A DNA stretch of 64,000 bases, taken from a virus. Of the stretch, positions 1 to 8,797 are shown in pieces. Below the pieces are notes generated by a model. It saw only the letters and a program-made list of their open reading frames with translations, searched no databases and had not been told where the DNA came from. Position 1 is the stretch's first letter. The number at the start of each line of letters is the position of its first letter. The stretch spans positions 1-64,000 of IMG/VR virus record IMGVR_UViG_3300046376_000226; one strand, given 5' to 3'. The translations under genes and the position numbers were made by a program.

Positions 1-2073
1 ATCAGCTACTGCCGGAACCAGGGTCTGAAAATGCTGCATATGCGGATCGCGCTGAGAAACTTGTACACCAATCCCGCCTAACATCGTGGTCCACTCGAGT
101 TGTTGGCTGCGTTGGGCCTCAATATCACTGGTCTGACCCGGTTGAGGCACGTACAGCTCCTTGCAAGTCTTAAAGCCGATCATCCGGTTCCCGGCCATTT
201 CGTCGAGCCTGGACTGATCGAAATTCGGGTTGCCTTTGGCCAGCTGATAAAACTGGAGGAACATCATGTCGTCGTCCCGGCCAGCGTGAGAAGTAAATTC
301 GGTCGCCGGTTGATGCGCGAGAATAATGATTTCCTGAATCGAGAGCCCGTCGTCCATTAGCGCCATGATCGTCTCGACACTGGCTTGATCGGCCTGGCCT
401 AGGTCCGGCGCCCGGACAAACTGGGTACTGGTATCGGGGTCGACCTCCATCATGGCGTCGTAGAGATCCTGGGCAATCAGGCTTTTGCCGCTGTCCGCTG
501 CTTTGAGCCTTGCTTTGCGCTGTTTCAGTGCGGCCCGCAAATTGGTCTTTGAATAGATCCGGCGTTGCATCGAGCTGACGCCTTTGGTGAACTGGACCCA
601 CCACCTATTCATCATCCCTTGTTTCACCTCTTCTTCCTTGACCGCATCGATCGATTCCTTGGTCGCGGTCTGGATCATCTGCCCGTTATTGCTAATCTGC
701 TGCTGATCGGGCATAAATGCCCCGGCAATAATCTCAGCCGTATTAATCAGCTTTTGATCCAACCCCAGCCACGCGTTGATATCGACCTTGAACTGCTGCA
801 TCAGCAACGTGAACCCTTCCGGAATAATCATGAAGGGACTGCGCACATGAGGCTGGAGCCGACCGATAATGGCTTCTTCGGCCTGGCCGACCAGCATCCC
901 GCTAATCCACATAGCATCCACAAACGCCATCCGGCATTTCTCGATCGCTAAACAAATATTGTATAAGAGCCGACCGATCCCCTTACTCCCGAAAAGCCGG
1001 TTATTGCCAGCCTGGAAACTGAACAAGGTGATACAATCATCCATGGCCTCGGCAACGGCCTGGAAATAACCCAGCTCATAAGGGTCGTCCTCCATCCGGC
1101 GAGGTTCATTCGTACCTTCTCCCTCTACCGGCGCAATCTGCCTGGCGCTCTGGGTCTTGTTACGAGAGCCCTGGTTAGAGCGCTTGGCGCCGTTACGGTT
1201 AACCCACCAGTGATCGACCGTGTTATCGTAACACTTCACAAAAACGTGTGCCGTTTCGATCATTTTACTCGAGCGGTGGAAGGAATAATAGAGATTCCCT
1301 TCCCGGACCATGTCAGAGAGCTGACGTGGGTTATAAACAAAACTGTCGTAGGGCGGCGAAGCTTTCTCGATCGCGCCCTGGATATTCTTGACGTTGTACC
1401 CGGCTTCGTCTGCCGCCTCTGAGTCCTCGATAATTGCGACCGCCTCGTGGATGTAATAATTGGCCTTGACCACAAAAACCGGGAGTTTCTCGGCCAGTTG
1501 CGGCGCTTGCTCGTCAAAAAGAGTGTCTTCCTGGCGGAAGGTTTTCGGCCGCCACTCGAATTGGTCCATTTGGACGGCGCTGGTGTAGCCGTAAAGAACA
1601 TTCTCAGTGGCGACTTGTTCGGCGTAATCGATCCAGCCGTTCCAGGCCCGGATCTGTTCAGTGGTCCTTTCGCGGAACTTCTGGGTCTTATCGGTTGCGT
1701 TAAGGAACGAGTCCGGTAATTGGCTTGCGGTCAGAAACTTCATGCCGTGTACGGCATCCGTTAGCCTGGGAGTGACCCGGTCGACAAAAGTAGCCAGTAC
1801 CAGGGTCGAGAAGTTTGCCCGCCAGCCTTCACTATTGGTATCCAGCTTTTTCTGATCAAACGGACTGCCGCCATTGTAGGAGTCGGAGATCAGTTTATTG
1901 CGATTTGCTCGAGCTTGGTTATCGCGCTGGAGCCGCTGAAAAACTTCGTAAGCCTGGTAAGCTGAACTGATCGGCCGGTTAATGACCCGGGTCGTTCCCT
2001 CTTCAAAGACCGGAGTGGCGAAACGCCCTAACTGTTCGCCCCCGAATGAAGCAGTAATGTTATCCGATGCCAC
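1..2073 (-). CDS. Portal protein (C-terminus cut by window edge)
   Basis: The reading frame is open from a GTG start at 2073 to the window edge (691 codons, no stop), with AAGGAAAG placed as ribosome-binding site before the GTG. The N-terminal part has a run ISDSYNGGSPFD followed by a region rich in helices, which resembles podovirus-type portal proteins that form the dodecameric ring for DNA entry. The gene lies about 1.4 kb downstream of the large terminase gene on the same strand, the usual head-gene order. Its start overlaps the end of an HNH gene by 14 bp. The identity rests on general resemblance and position rather than a diagnostic motif, so another head-tail connector protein is possible. 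Confidence 0.65.
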   Translation of the reverse strand, partial: MASDNITASFGGEQLGRFATPVFEEGTTRVINRPISSAYQAYEVFQRLQRDNQARANRNKLISDSYNGGSPFDQKKLDTNSEGWRANFSTLVLATFVDRVTPRLTDAVHGMKFLTASQLPDSFLNATDKTQKFRERTTEQIRAWNGWIDYAEQVATENVLYGYTSAVQMDQFEWRPKTFRQEDTLFDEQAPQLAEKLPVFVVKANYYIHEAVAIIEDSEAADEAGYNVKNIQGAIEKASPPYDSFVYNPRQLSDMVREGNLYYSFHRSSKMIETAHVFVKCYDNTVDHWWVNRNGAKRSNQGSRNKTQSARQIAPVEGEGTNEPRRMEDDPYELGYFQAVAEAMDDCITLFSFQAGNNRLFGSKGIGRLLYNICLAIEKCRMAFVDAMWISGMLVGQAEEAIIGRLQPHVRSPFMIIPEGFTLLMQQFKVDINAWLGLDQKLINTAEIIAGAFMPDQQQISNNGQMIQTATKESIDAVKEEEVKQGMMNRWWVQFTKGVSSMQRRIYSKTNLRAALKQRKARLKAADSGKSLIAQDLYDAMMEVDPDTSTQFVRAPDLGQADQASVETIMALMDDGLSIQEIIILAHQPATEFTSHAGRDDDMMFLQFYQLAKGNPNFDQSRLDEMAGNRMIGFKTCKELYVPQPGQTSDIEAQRSQQLEWTTMLGGIGVQVSQRDPHMQHFQTLVPAVAD

Positions 2074-2497
2074 AGGTCTTTCCTTTCGTTAGCTCGTGAT
2101 AGATCAGTGACCCCTTGACAAGATGAGCGATGCTTCGTGCCTCCGGCTCCGTGGCGATTCCGCTAATATCAATCATCATTTCACCGACTTTGAACCGGAC
2201 ACGCCATTTCCCTTGATGAACCATGATCCACTTGCGCTTCGAGGAATTGAGGTTGTTCAACTTTTTGGTGACAAACCGGAGGTTCTCTTTGCGGTTATCG
2301 AGCCTATTCTCGTTCTTGTGATCGGTGACGAATCCTGGTGGGTTCCGCCCGATTATCTTTGAGTGGAGACTTACGCCATTGCAAAGGACTGCGTAGCCGT
2401 AGGCATTGCGGTACCAACGGAAGTCAACTACGCGGTCAAAATCTTCATCATCGACGATGGCAAAGCCGCCATCATGGAGGGGTACTTTCTTAGCCAT
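2060..2497 (-). CDS. HNH homing endonuclease with AP2-like DNA-binding tail
   Basis: This is a 145-residue free-standing HNH endonuclease. Residues about 45-85 carry the HNH core (LHSKIIG, then TDHKNENRLDNRKENLR with the catalytic-type His and the Asn cluster). It is followed by an AP2-like stretch (WRVRFKVG with GIATEPEARSIAHLVKG) that normally reads the DNA target. Such genes are mobile and often sit between essential phage genes. Here it is wedged between portal and the upstream gene, overlapping both by a few bases. It is probably a selfish homing gene rather than a packaging component, although some HNH proteins assist terminases. Confidence 0.85.
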   Translation of the reverse strand: MAKKVPLHDGGFAIVDDEDFDRVVDFRWYRNAYGYAVLCNGVSLHSKIIGRNPPGFVTDHKNENRLDNRKENLRFVTKKLNNLNSSKRKWIMVHQGKWRVRFKVGEMMIDISGIATEPEARSIAHLVKGSLIYHELTKGKTCGIG

Positions 2498-3128
2498 TTT
2501 GATTCTTCCAGCAAACTGCTGGGGCTTTCTGTTCAGAGCTTGAGTGAGTGTCGCTTAGCCAGATCGCGACCTCATTGGCATGGCCAAAGATCCGGCAACT
2601 GAATAGGTGCCGGTCATAGGGAGTCGCCAGACTGCCTTTGGCGTTCTGGATTCCTATGGAGACATTCTCGTTGCAGGGCCCGCATCCTGTCGCCCAGCGG
2701 ATATTCTGCGGACAAGTCGCGCAGACCTGGGCTCGAGATGCCGCCAGTGCCGGGTCAACTTTAGGGATGCTGGTTTTCGCGATCCGGCCTAGCCAGTCTG
2801 CGGTGCGGTCGATCGGCCGCTGGTATTGGGTGATCCCGATCCCGGGGGCCCTGGCGGTAACGGTATTGGTTCCGGGCGAGTCCGCGCAGTTCTGGCGGAA
2901 GTGCGCGCACATGTAAGCCTTGAGATCGGCTCGGACCGCTTCGATCGTGGCTTTAGCCGCGCCGCCGCACAGATCACTGTGCCTGCGCCGGAAATCCAGC
3001 ATGTCGGCCAGGATCTGTTCGAATGAGTGGCTGGAGAGCTTGACCGTCTGGCCGCTGGAAAGAAGCTGGGGATAATGCCAGCCACCCGGCGGCATAACCG
3101 CCGTAATGATGCCGAATTGCACACTCAT
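2490..3128 (-). CDS. Hypothetical protein with a Cys-rich zinc-binding-like motif
   Basis: A 212-residue protein I do not recognise. The middle contains CATCPQN and TGCGPCN, two CxxC pairs about 11 residues apart that could hold one zinc ion, followed by a single FSCRIFG cysteine. The N-terminal third is helical. It sits between terminase and portal genes and overlaps the following HNH gene by 8 bp, so it is cotranscribed with head genes. A role in DNA packaging or head assembly is inferred only from position. Confidence 0.6.
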   Translation of the reverse strand: MSVQFGIITAVMPPGGWHYPQLLSSGQTVKLSSHSFEQILADMLDFRRRHSDLCGGAAKATIEAVRADLKAYMCAHFRQNCADSPGTNTVTARAPGIGITQYQRPIDRTADWLGRIAKTSIPKVDPALAASRAQVCATCPQNIRWATGCGPCNENVSIGIQNAKGSLATPYDRHLFSCRIFGHANEVAIWLSDTHSSSEQKAPAVCWKNQNG

Positions 3129-3137
3129 CAGTGTGCT

Positions 3138-3416
3138 TTATGTGCTCGGAGTTTTTCTGCCGCTGGATCTTGCCTTGGAAAACGCCGGGACGCTCTTGGC
3201 CGCTGCACCGGAGTGAGATTTAAATGCCGGGTGCCCCATTTTAGGCTTAGCCCCGGTATGGCCGCCCCCGGTGGCACCACCCGCCATATGCGGCGGACTC
3301 TTGGGTTTACCGGCGTTGGTACTCTTCACGTTCGGCGTGAAACCGGCGCGCTGGCCGCCGCCGCCCACTGTGGGACCGGTGCCTGATTTCTTAGAAAACG
3401 CTGGAATGGATCGCAT
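3138..3416 (-). CDS. Small basic low-complexity protein
   Basis: 92 residues, rich in Gly, Ser, Lys and Pro and with almost no predicted core. A related short motif, PAFSK, occurs near both ends (IPAFSKKSG and VPAFSKARSS). Basic proteins of this kind occur among phage head genes and may bind DNA. No domain is recognisable. The gene lies between terminase and the Cys-rich gene with a 9-bp gap to the latter. Confidence 0.5.
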   Translation of the reverse strand: MRSIPAFSKKSGTGPTVGGGGQRAGFTPNVKSTNAGKPKSPPHMAGGATGGGHTGAKPKMGHPAFKSHSGAAAKSVPAFSKARSSGRKTPST

Positions 3417-3457
3417 TTGACTTTTTTGGGGAGGACGCTTGTAGCAGTGCGAAAATA

Positions 3458-5272
3458 TCAGACATCCTGAGAGAAGTCGACATACGCGGTTTTTTCCCGG
3501 TGGCCGATGTTGCCTGTGGGCTGTCTCAGCACTGCTCGGTTGCTGCCGAGCATGCTTGCTTTCTCCGGACCGTTAAGCGCACAGATATGGCACATCATGA
3601 CTAAGGCATCCGCGATATCCGGGCTCCAGCCCAACCGATGTCTAAACTCTTTCTTGGGCTCCAGCCGGATCCGGGGCTTACCGCTGGGGCCCTTAGTCGC
3701 GGGCTGATACCGGCGGCCGCTAAGCTCCTTAAAAAGCTGGGCCGTAAGGATCTGGGGATGGAACGCCAGGAACCCGAATTCCAGAAATTTCCGGACTCTT
3801 AGATACATCTCGACCGCGATCCCGTCACAGATCTCGACCGCGAAGTCATGATCATCAGCCAGGATTTTTAAGGGAGTGGCTTCGGCGCCCCACATGACTC
3901 CGCGCACGAGCGGGCTCCATTGCTCGACTAATGCGTCATGCGGGCCGGTGCCGACCCCGGTCCGGTCACAGGCTGTCCATTCCGGGTGAATATGTAAGCC
4001 GGTAAGCCGAGCTTCGATTGAGTTCGCGAGCGCGATGGTGCGCTCCTGAGGCATCTCGTAGTATTGTTCGGCCTGGACACAGTAACGCGGCTTCTTCCAC
4101 AGAGTAGGCTGCCCGTTAATGGGCTGGAACCCGATGGCGCGTCCGTATTTGCCGACAAAGGCAATGATCCGGCCGCCGCCGTCACTGGCTAGATCGATCC
4201 CGGCGCAGCCCACCGTGCGCTGGTCAAAGATGAATTGGCCGACCACCGCTTCCAAAAGCGAGTAAGCAATCAGGGTCGATTGCAGAGCCGAGAGCGGATA
4301 CATGGCCCTGCCAAAGGTCAGGTACTTCGGACTCTGGCCCCCCAGCTCGAGAGCGAACTTTTGGTAACCGTCCCAGGTCAAAAACCCGGGGTAAACCAGC
4401 GTCCGCTCTATCACGTTCTCGCAATCGATCCCATCCAGGCGCAGCACATGCCAGCGCTCGCTCGATACCCATTCCTTGTCGGTATCCAGGTTGAGAGTGG
4501 TCCAGCCGTTCACCGGCTCGGCCAACTGAGCCAGTTTCGAGGTTACATCGCGGGGGTTAGTCGCACAGAAGACTTTTACCGCTTCCGGGCCCCAGGCAGA
4601 GGCCAATAGGTTACTGACCCCCTCCCAAACTCCGCTCGGTATTTCCTCGGCCTCATCAAGAAGAGCCCGCACCCGGCTCATCGCCCCGAAGATCGGGTGC
4701 GGACGTTTTCTCGGGACGGGATGGAATCCTTGGAGCACCCCACGTCCATCTTCGCCCTGTGGGATCGCAACCAAGGTGATTGCTGAGTGCCGGTCCTTGG
4801 GATTAAGGCCCACGAAACCGTCCATCGAAAGCCCGGGTAGGGGCACAATGGCAGCCTGGTAAAGCCGTTGCAGGGTAGAGAACGACTGGCTCTTAGCGTG
4901 GCCGCCGGTCGTCGAAATGATCTTGATCTCGGTATGCTCTGGATCCCGGATCCAATCTAAAAGGGTATAGCAGATCAGGGTATAGGTTTTACCCATGGCG
5001 GCTGCCCCCAGGACGATCATGTTCTGGGTCGAGCGCACGAATTTGAGCAGTTGCTGGACGGCCCTGGGGCCCCCGTTAAAGAGGGCAGGGCCCCAGAGCA
5101 GCATCCCGGCTAGCGCATAGCGCTCCGTATCCAGGAGCCGTTTAACCAGGGCCCAGATCCATGCCTTGGCTTGATCGGGCACCTGGACGCTCGGATCAAT
5201 CTCGGCTACAGCCTTGACGAGTTCTTCGTCAGAGCACTCGCCGCAGGCTCGCCGGAATTCGAGCAGGTCCAT
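3458..5272 (-). CDS. Terminase large subunit
   Basis: 604 residues, the usual length for a large terminase subunit, the motor that pumps DNA through the portal and cuts concatemers. Walker A is GAAAMGKT at about residues 89-96. Walker B with the catalytic glutamate is ALLDEAEE at 203-210. CATNP near 236-240 fits the coupling motif. The C-terminal RNase-H-like nuclease starts with GIDLA around 358-362, continues with CDRTGVGTG and closes with PDIADALVMM. The acidic residues needed for the nuclease are therefore present. The start is preceded by AGAGG. The gene is on the head-gene strand upstream of portal. Confidence 0.95.
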   Translation of the reverse strand: MDLLEFRRACGECSDEELVKAVAEIDPSVQVPDQAKAWIWALVKRLLDTERYALAGMLLWGPALFNGGPRAVQQLLKFVRSTQNMIVLGAAAMGKTYTLICYTLLDWIRDPEHTEIKIISTTGGHAKSQSFSTLQRLYQAAIVPLPGLSMDGFVGLNPKDRHSAITLVAIPQGEDGRGVLQGFHPVPRKRPHPIFGAMSRVRALLDEAEEIPSGVWEGVSNLLASAWGPEAVKVFCATNPRDVTSKLAQLAEPVNGWTTLNLDTDKEWVSSERWHVLRLDGIDCENVIERTLVYPGFLTWDGYQKFALELGGQSPKYLTFGRAMYPLSALQSTLIAYSLLEAVVGQFIFDQRTVGCAGIDLASDGGGRIIAFVGKYGRAIGFQPINGQPTLWKKPRYCVQAEQYYEMPQERTIALANSIEARLTGLHIHPEWTACDRTGVGTGPHDALVEQWSPLVRGVMWGAEATPLKILADDHDFAVEICDGIAVEMYLRVRKFLEFGFLAFHPQILTAQLFKELSGRRYQPATKGPSGKPRIRLEPKKEFRHRLGWSPDIADALVMMCHICALNGPEKASMLGSNRAVLRQPTGNIGHREKTAYVDFSQDV

Positions 5273-5324
5273 CCCAGGACCTCTACCGCGATTTTAGCGC
5301 TTTGTAGATCCATAAATACAGCCA

Positions 5325-5654
5325 CTAGAATTCCATGTCGGTCGAGAACGTGATAGACAGGCCGGGTTGGGGTGGGCCAGCCTCTGGGGTAATCCCAATG
5401 TTCAAATTCCTCGACTCGCCAGGGGAGTCCGAGATCAGCCCCTCCTCGATCGCCTTTTGCACCACTCGCCGCATTGCTATCACCATCGCTTCCCGGAGGT
5501 AATACCTCCGTTCTTTTCCGTCTTCTCGTTCCGTTACCCCGTAACATAGATTCACTTCCTCCATCTTCAGATCGTCAGCCAGTCGGATCTCGATCTGGCC
5601 ATTTTGTAGACGGCGGATAGAAAGCCGAAGATTCTTACATAAGTAATCACTCAT
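5325..5654 (-). CDS. Hypothetical protein upstream of terminase
   Basis: 109 residues, mixed alpha/beta, with an acidic N-terminal half (IEIRLADDLKMEEVNLCYG) and a helix rich in Arg and Glu in the middle. It lies immediately upstream of the large terminase gene, where a small terminase subunit would often be found, but no helix-turn-helix is evident. Function unknown. Confidence 0.6.
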   Translation of the reverse strand: MSDYLCKNLRLSIRRLQNGQIEIRLADDLKMEEVNLCYGVTEREDGKERRYYLREAMVIAMRRVVQKAIEEGLISDSPGESRNLNIGITPEAGPPQPGLSITFSTDMEF

Positions 5655-5657
5655 AAA

Positions 5658-5724
5658 TGCGCAACGTAGGCTATCGGCGCGCCGCCGATGCGCAACGTTG
5701 CGGTATCGGCGCGCCGCCGAAAAA
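5658..5724. repeat. Two tandem copies of a palindromic intergenic element
   Basis: Two copies of about 31 bp follow one another. Each starts TGCGCAACGT and continues with CGGCGCGCCGCCGA, and the second contains the longer palindrome GCGCAACGTTGCG. The second copy is followed by AAAAATTCG. The same element is found at 26923-26953 (inverted), 28556-28587 and 44276-44307, with partial copies at 20341-20356 and 44891. All lie outside or at the borders of genes. Possible roles are transcription termination, a binding site for a phage protein, or a mobile short element. Confidence 0.8.
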
Positions 5725-5750
5725 TTCGTTGATTTCCAACTAGTTACAAC

Positions 5751-5822
5751 TCAGTTAAAGAAGCGCAGCATCAGCAGGGTCAGCACAATCCAGGCGCTTA
5801 CCCCGCAAAGTACGTAGGTCAT
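5751..5822 (-). CDS. 23-residue single-membrane-helix peptide
   Basis: A tiny reading frame starting MTYVLCGVSAWIVLTLLM, almost entirely one hydrophobic helix ending in RFFN. The start is supported by an ATGA overlap with the stop of the upstream gene. Minipeptides of this kind occur in phage early and lysis regions. Function cannot be assigned. Confidence 0.45.
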   Translation of the reverse strand: MTYVLCGVSAWIVLTLLMLRFFN

Positions 5823-6325
5823 GGGTTCTCCCGGTAGTAGATTTCCTTGATCTGTTCCAGGACCGCATGGGCCCGTTCGGGGGTATCGATGGGCATCCGA
5901 GCCCAGTAGCCCCCGGTAGAAAGCAGTTTTTGGTAAGCGTAGTTCCCTATGCGGACGCACCGGTACTTCTCGCCGTGGTCCTCGTAATACCGGATGGCGT
6001 ATTCCCGGTGAACCGGGAACTTAGCTATCGCCATTTGAGGCCGCGCGCCTTGCTGGCTGGGGAAAGCGCGGTAGCGCTTCCAGGTCCGCATAGCGGCTTT
6101 CCAGTCTCTAATCTTGCGGCCGCCCTTCAAGCGGAACCCGCTCGCCAGCCACGCATCGTAGATCGCTTCCGCGTCGGAATCAGGAAGCCCCATTTTTGCC
6201 GCTTCTCCTTTGATGACCGAGAGCGACGGCATCCCGGCAGGCCGGGAATCGAAGGAGTCCTCGACAGCCTGCTGGACTGTCGGAATCCATTGTTGTCCTT
6301 GGTTTAGTTTCTTATTGCTTGCCAT
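5819..6325 (-). CDS. Hypothetical protein resembling replisome-organiser C-termini
   Basis: 168 residues. The segment YDAWLASGFRLKGGRKIRDW and the following KAAMRTWKRY resembles the Trp-rich tail found in phage replication-initiation proteins (pattern G-W-x-x-G-x-x-I-x-D-W-x-x-x-x-x-x-W). The N-terminal helix-turn-helix domain of those proteins is not present, so this may be a detached tail module or a small DNA-binding adaptor. The stop overlaps the next start as ATGA. Confidence 0.55.
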   Translation of the reverse strand: MASNKKLNQGQQWIPTVQQAVEDSFDSRPAGMPSLSVIKGEAAKMGLPDSDAEAIYDAWLASGFRLKGGRKIRDWKAAMRTWKRYRAFPSQQGARPQMAIAKFPVHREYAIRYYEDHGEKYRCVRIGNYAYQKLLSTGGYWARMPIDTPERAHAVLEQIKEIYYRENP

Positions 6326-6507
6326 ACGTCCTTAAAAATAATCCCCGAGGAGGATATCTTTTAGGCTTGACTGCCATCCCGATTTTTCCTCCTTATGGAT
6401 CCTTCTTTTTTTCGTAGAGTTTTTTTCTTGGAAAAGTTCTCTCTTAGTCGGACCGGAGGGCCGCAAGAAAGAGGAAAGGCGGTGGGGGACGGGAGCCCTT
6501 TCTCCCC

Positions 6508-6729
6508 TTAAGAACCTGGCTCTAAGCGCGCCTGAAAATCTGCGTGTAATTTCCGCAGGAGTTCTACCCGGTTTTCGTCCAGGTTGAACCGATCCGCAAC
6601 GTCGCGCATGGCCGCCTCGTCCCACCCGACTACGATCCCGTAGATAAGCGCATCGTTGTGCATCTCGCCCCAGTCCCTGGCAGAGAACACGATGAGACTG
6701 GCTAGCACTTCCAGGGAATTCATCGTCAT
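6508..6729 (-). CDS. Small acidic helical hypothetical protein
   Basis: 73 residues with a helical pattern (WDEAAMRDVADRFNL then NRVELLRKLHADF). The central AAMRDVADRFNLDENRV could be a helix-turn-helix but the match is loose. A GGGAGG motif lies upstream of the start. About 180 bp of A/G-rich (minus-strand) sequence without a gene separates it from the next gene. Function unknown. Confidence 0.6.
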   Translation of the reverse strand: MTMNSLEVLASLIVFSARDWGEMHNDALIYGIVVGWDEAAMRDVADRFNLDENRVELLRKLHADFQARLEPGS

Positions 6730-6792
6730 TGGTTAGTTGCATCCCAGTGGTCTCTAAAGCCGGTAGTTATTGGAACCTCCCTGTTCATAAAG

Positions 6793-6811
6793 CGTTATAC
6801 TGCGCGTTATA
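6793..6811 (-). promoter_or_regulatory. Paired TATAAC boxes, possible promoter
   Basis: On the minus strand two TATAAC hexamers stand 12 bp apart within AGTATAACGC repeats, about 65-80 bp upstream of the gene at 6508-6729. The 14-mer AGTATAACGCTTTA recurs on the plus strand at 36741-36754, again upstream of a gene and again paired with a second TATAAC. TATAAC would serve as a -10 box. No clear -35 is seen. Confidence 0.35.
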
Positions 6812-7268
6812 CTAGCCGGTCAAAAAGATTCACTGCTTTCCTGCGCCGAATTTTCCGTCGCTTCCTGTCGCAGATTCTGCATTGACGTTCGCCTTTTGAG
6901 TTACGATAAAGATTTTCTCCACTAAGGGGATGGCCGCGTTTACAATAAAATTTCCGCCCGTTGATAGCCGCCGGAGCGATTGGTGATCGAAGAGTATTCT
7001 CGAGGTTGGTGACCGGTTCTAAGTGCCAGGGATTGCAGCACGAACGGTTCCTGCATAGGTGATCTAACTGGAGTCCGCTTGGGATCGGATCGCGAAAAAA
7101 TTCATACGCGAATCGATGCGCGCGCATCCATCGATGCGGCATCCGAAATCGTCCGTAGCCGTCCTTGTCTAGCAAGCCGGTCCAATTCCAGCAATCCATC
7201 GTTTCATCGAACAGGATTTTCGGACAGAATCTCTCGATAGGTGGCTTTGGCGGACGTCCTGTTCTCAT
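6807..7268 (-). CDS. HNH endonuclease with C-terminal zinc ribbon
   Basis: 153 residues. The HNH core reads RAHRFAYEFF, then LQLDHLCRNRSCCNPWHLEPVT, with the His, Asn and His of the family and two Cys that bind zinc. A second zinc ribbon follows (CKRGHPLSGENLY then CRICDRKRR). This two-part layout is typical of phage free-standing HNH enzymes, which act as homing endonucleases. It overlaps the upstream nuclease gene start region by one base. Likely mobile. Confidence 0.9.
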   Translation of the reverse strand: MRTGRPPKPPIERFCPKILFDETMDCWNWTGLLDKDGYGRFRMPHRWMRAHRFAYEFFRDPIPSGLQLDHLCRNRSCCNPWHLEPVTNLENTLRSPIAPAAINGRKFYCKRGHPLSGENLYRNSKGERQCRICDRKRRKIRRRKAVNLFDRLV

Positions 7269-7681
7269 TAGATTAGCCTGTCGAAGTAGCGAACCAGTTC
7301 AATGGCTTCTTGGGCTGAGTAAACGATGTAAAGCCGCATGCCTTGAGCCTCAAGTTTCCGAGCGAACTCCTCCTGATCAGGAGACAGTTTACAGGTGTAG
7401 TCTTTCTTAAACTCGATCCAGAGGCCCACTAGATTGCAGCCGACCCAAAAGTCCGGGGTCCCCGGGGTCGCTTTCGAGGGCCGGTGAGTGGCATGCCAGA
7501 CAAAAGGATAGTCTTTTAGGAGACAATAGCTGGCAAACTGGCGTTGTTCCTGGCGTTCCAGGGCGCCGGTCTTAGCGCTTGGGTGGATCTCATCCGGCGG
7601 ATGGATCCCCGGCCCGTAGGTGCGCTGGTCTTCCGGGCTCATCAGACTGACCAGGTGCGGGTTATCGACCAGGCGGATCAT
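7268..7681 (-). CDS. VRR-NUC family nuclease
   Basis: 137 residues. The VRR-NUC fold (PD-(D/E)xK superfamily) is visible as TPGTPDFWVG near residue 75 with the catalytic Asp, followed by LWIEFKKDY carrying the ExK signature, then helices ending in MRLYIVYSAQEAIELV. Phage VRR-NUC proteins are structure-specific nucleases that resolve branched DNA made during replication and recombination. The start overlaps the stop of the upstream gene (ATGA at 7678-7681). Confidence 0.9.
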   Translation of the reverse strand: MIRLVDNPHLVSLMSPEDQRTYGPGIHPPDEIHPSAKTGALERQEQRQFASYCLLKDYPFVWHATHRPSKATPGTPDFWVGCNLVGLWIEFKKDYTCKLSPDQEEFARKLEAQGMRLYIVYSAQEAIELVRYFDRLI

Positions 7682-7971
7682 GGGCTGCTTTTGACCGATT
7701 CGAGCGCAATGGCTCGAGCTTTCCTGGCCTGGGTTAAGCCGCGCTCGAAATTAGCTTGGGCCTCGTGTTCGTCCCCTGGGGGGTTAGTCACCAATTTATC
7801 GTACAGACTTTTGTAGAGGACCATGATGGCCTGCTCGTAGGCTCGCTCGACGGCATCGCGATCGTTCATAACTCGGTGGTTAATAGTCTCAGCGCCGCCG
7901 ATAGTGATGACGATCCCGATGACCAGTAGTGTGACCAATAAGCGCTCATAGATCACATAGGGCTTGACCAT
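7678..7971 (-). CDS. Membrane-anchored hypothetical protein
   Basis: Taken from the ATG at 7971 (97 residues: MVKPYVIYERLLVTLLVIG...), because the longer version would begin upstream of a terminator hairpin. One membrane helix occupies about residues 8-28, followed by a soluble helical tail rich in Arg and Ala. A spanin-like or holin-accessory role is conceivable, but nothing specific supports it. Confidence 0.55.
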   Translation of the reverse strand: MVKPYVIYERLLVTLLVIGIVITIGGAETINHRVMNDRDAVERAYEQAIMVLYKSLYDKLVTNPPGDEHEAQANFERGLTQARKARAIALESVKSSP

Positions 7972-7992
7972 ATAGGTTGGAGCCCCGGGAGG

Positions 7993-8032
7993 GAAATAAA
8001 AATGCTCCGAAGCTACTAGCCTCGGAGCATTT
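7993..8032 (-). terminator. Rho-independent terminator
   Basis: On the minus strand an 11-bp perfect stem (AAATGCTCCGA paired with TCGGAGCATTT, 11-nt loop) runs into TTTTTATTT. It stops transcription coming from the 8117-8797 gene and so separates it from the membrane-protein gene that starts at 7971. Confidence 0.85.
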
Positions 8033-8116
8033 CGCCTGCACCGCACCCGAGACGTCTTAGATACTCGGATGCGGGCAGGACTTTTGTTCCGTAACCTACA
8101 TTAGGTTTGGAAAAGC

Positions 8117-8797
8117 TTACTTCTTTTGCGGAACCCAGATCTCAACCGGCACGCCTGGACCGGCGCTCACATACAGGGTCCTGGTGTCGCCGGGTAGCAC
8201 AATCGGATGTTCCGGCGTCAGACCGTTGCCCCCGCCGCTTTCTGGCGGCAACACGATCGGATGCGCAGGCGCCACCGGGTAGTAGATCGGCTGTGTCGGT
8301 ACTCCACCGCTAGCTGGGGGTTGCTCCGGCGGCAGCTCAATCGGATGGGCTGGCGCGACCGGAATATAAATCGGATGCTCGGGGCTCGCCCCTTCTCCAG
8401 GCAGATAGATCGGATGCTCCGGTGTCGGCGGCAGGATGTAGATCGGATGCTCTGGCGCGATCGGAAAATAGATCGGATGGGTCGGTACTCCTCCACCGCT
8501 AGCTGGCGGTTGGTCTGGCGGCAAAACGATCGGATGAGCTGGGGCCACCGGAATGTAAATGGGATGTTCAGGACCAACCGGGACGCTCGGTGGTGGCAAA
8601 TAGATCGGATGCTCGGGGCTGACGTCGATATAGATCGGATGCTCGGGATGAGCCCCGCTGTCGACCGGCGGCAATACGATCGGGTGAGCTGGGAAAATGG
8701 GGATATAAATGGGTTGCTCGGGATGAGTGCCATCTGGCGGCGGCGTTGGCACCAGAATCGGGGGGACCGCAATCGTTTTAGTGACAGATAGATACAT
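8117..8797 (-). CDS. Pro-rich protein built of His-Pro-Ile-Tyr repeats
   Basis: 226 residues, nearly all composed of repeats of the type PEHPIYIP / PAHPIVLPP separated by short Gly/Ser/Pro linkers. HPI occurs more than a dozen times, about every 10-20 residues. The C-terminus (YVSAGPGVPVEIWVP) looks like a short beta structure. There is no catalytic motif. The regular aromatic-proline pattern suggests an extended rod or a surface- or lectin-type decoration. The nucleotide repeats (ATCGGATG) follow from the protein repeat. The gene ends before a strong terminator. Function unknown. Confidence 0.75.
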   Translation of the reverse strand: MYLSVTKTIAVPPILVPTPPPDGTHPEQPIYIPIFPAHPIVLPPVDSGAHPEHPIYIDVSPEHPIYLPPPSVPVGPEHPIYIPVAPAHPIVLPPDQPPASGGGVPTHPIYFPIAPEHPIYILPPTPEHPIYLPGEGASPEHPIYIPVAPAHPIELPPEQPPASGGVPTQPIYYPVAPAHPIVLPPESGGGNGLTPEHPIVLPGDTRTLYVSAGPGVPVEIWVPQKK

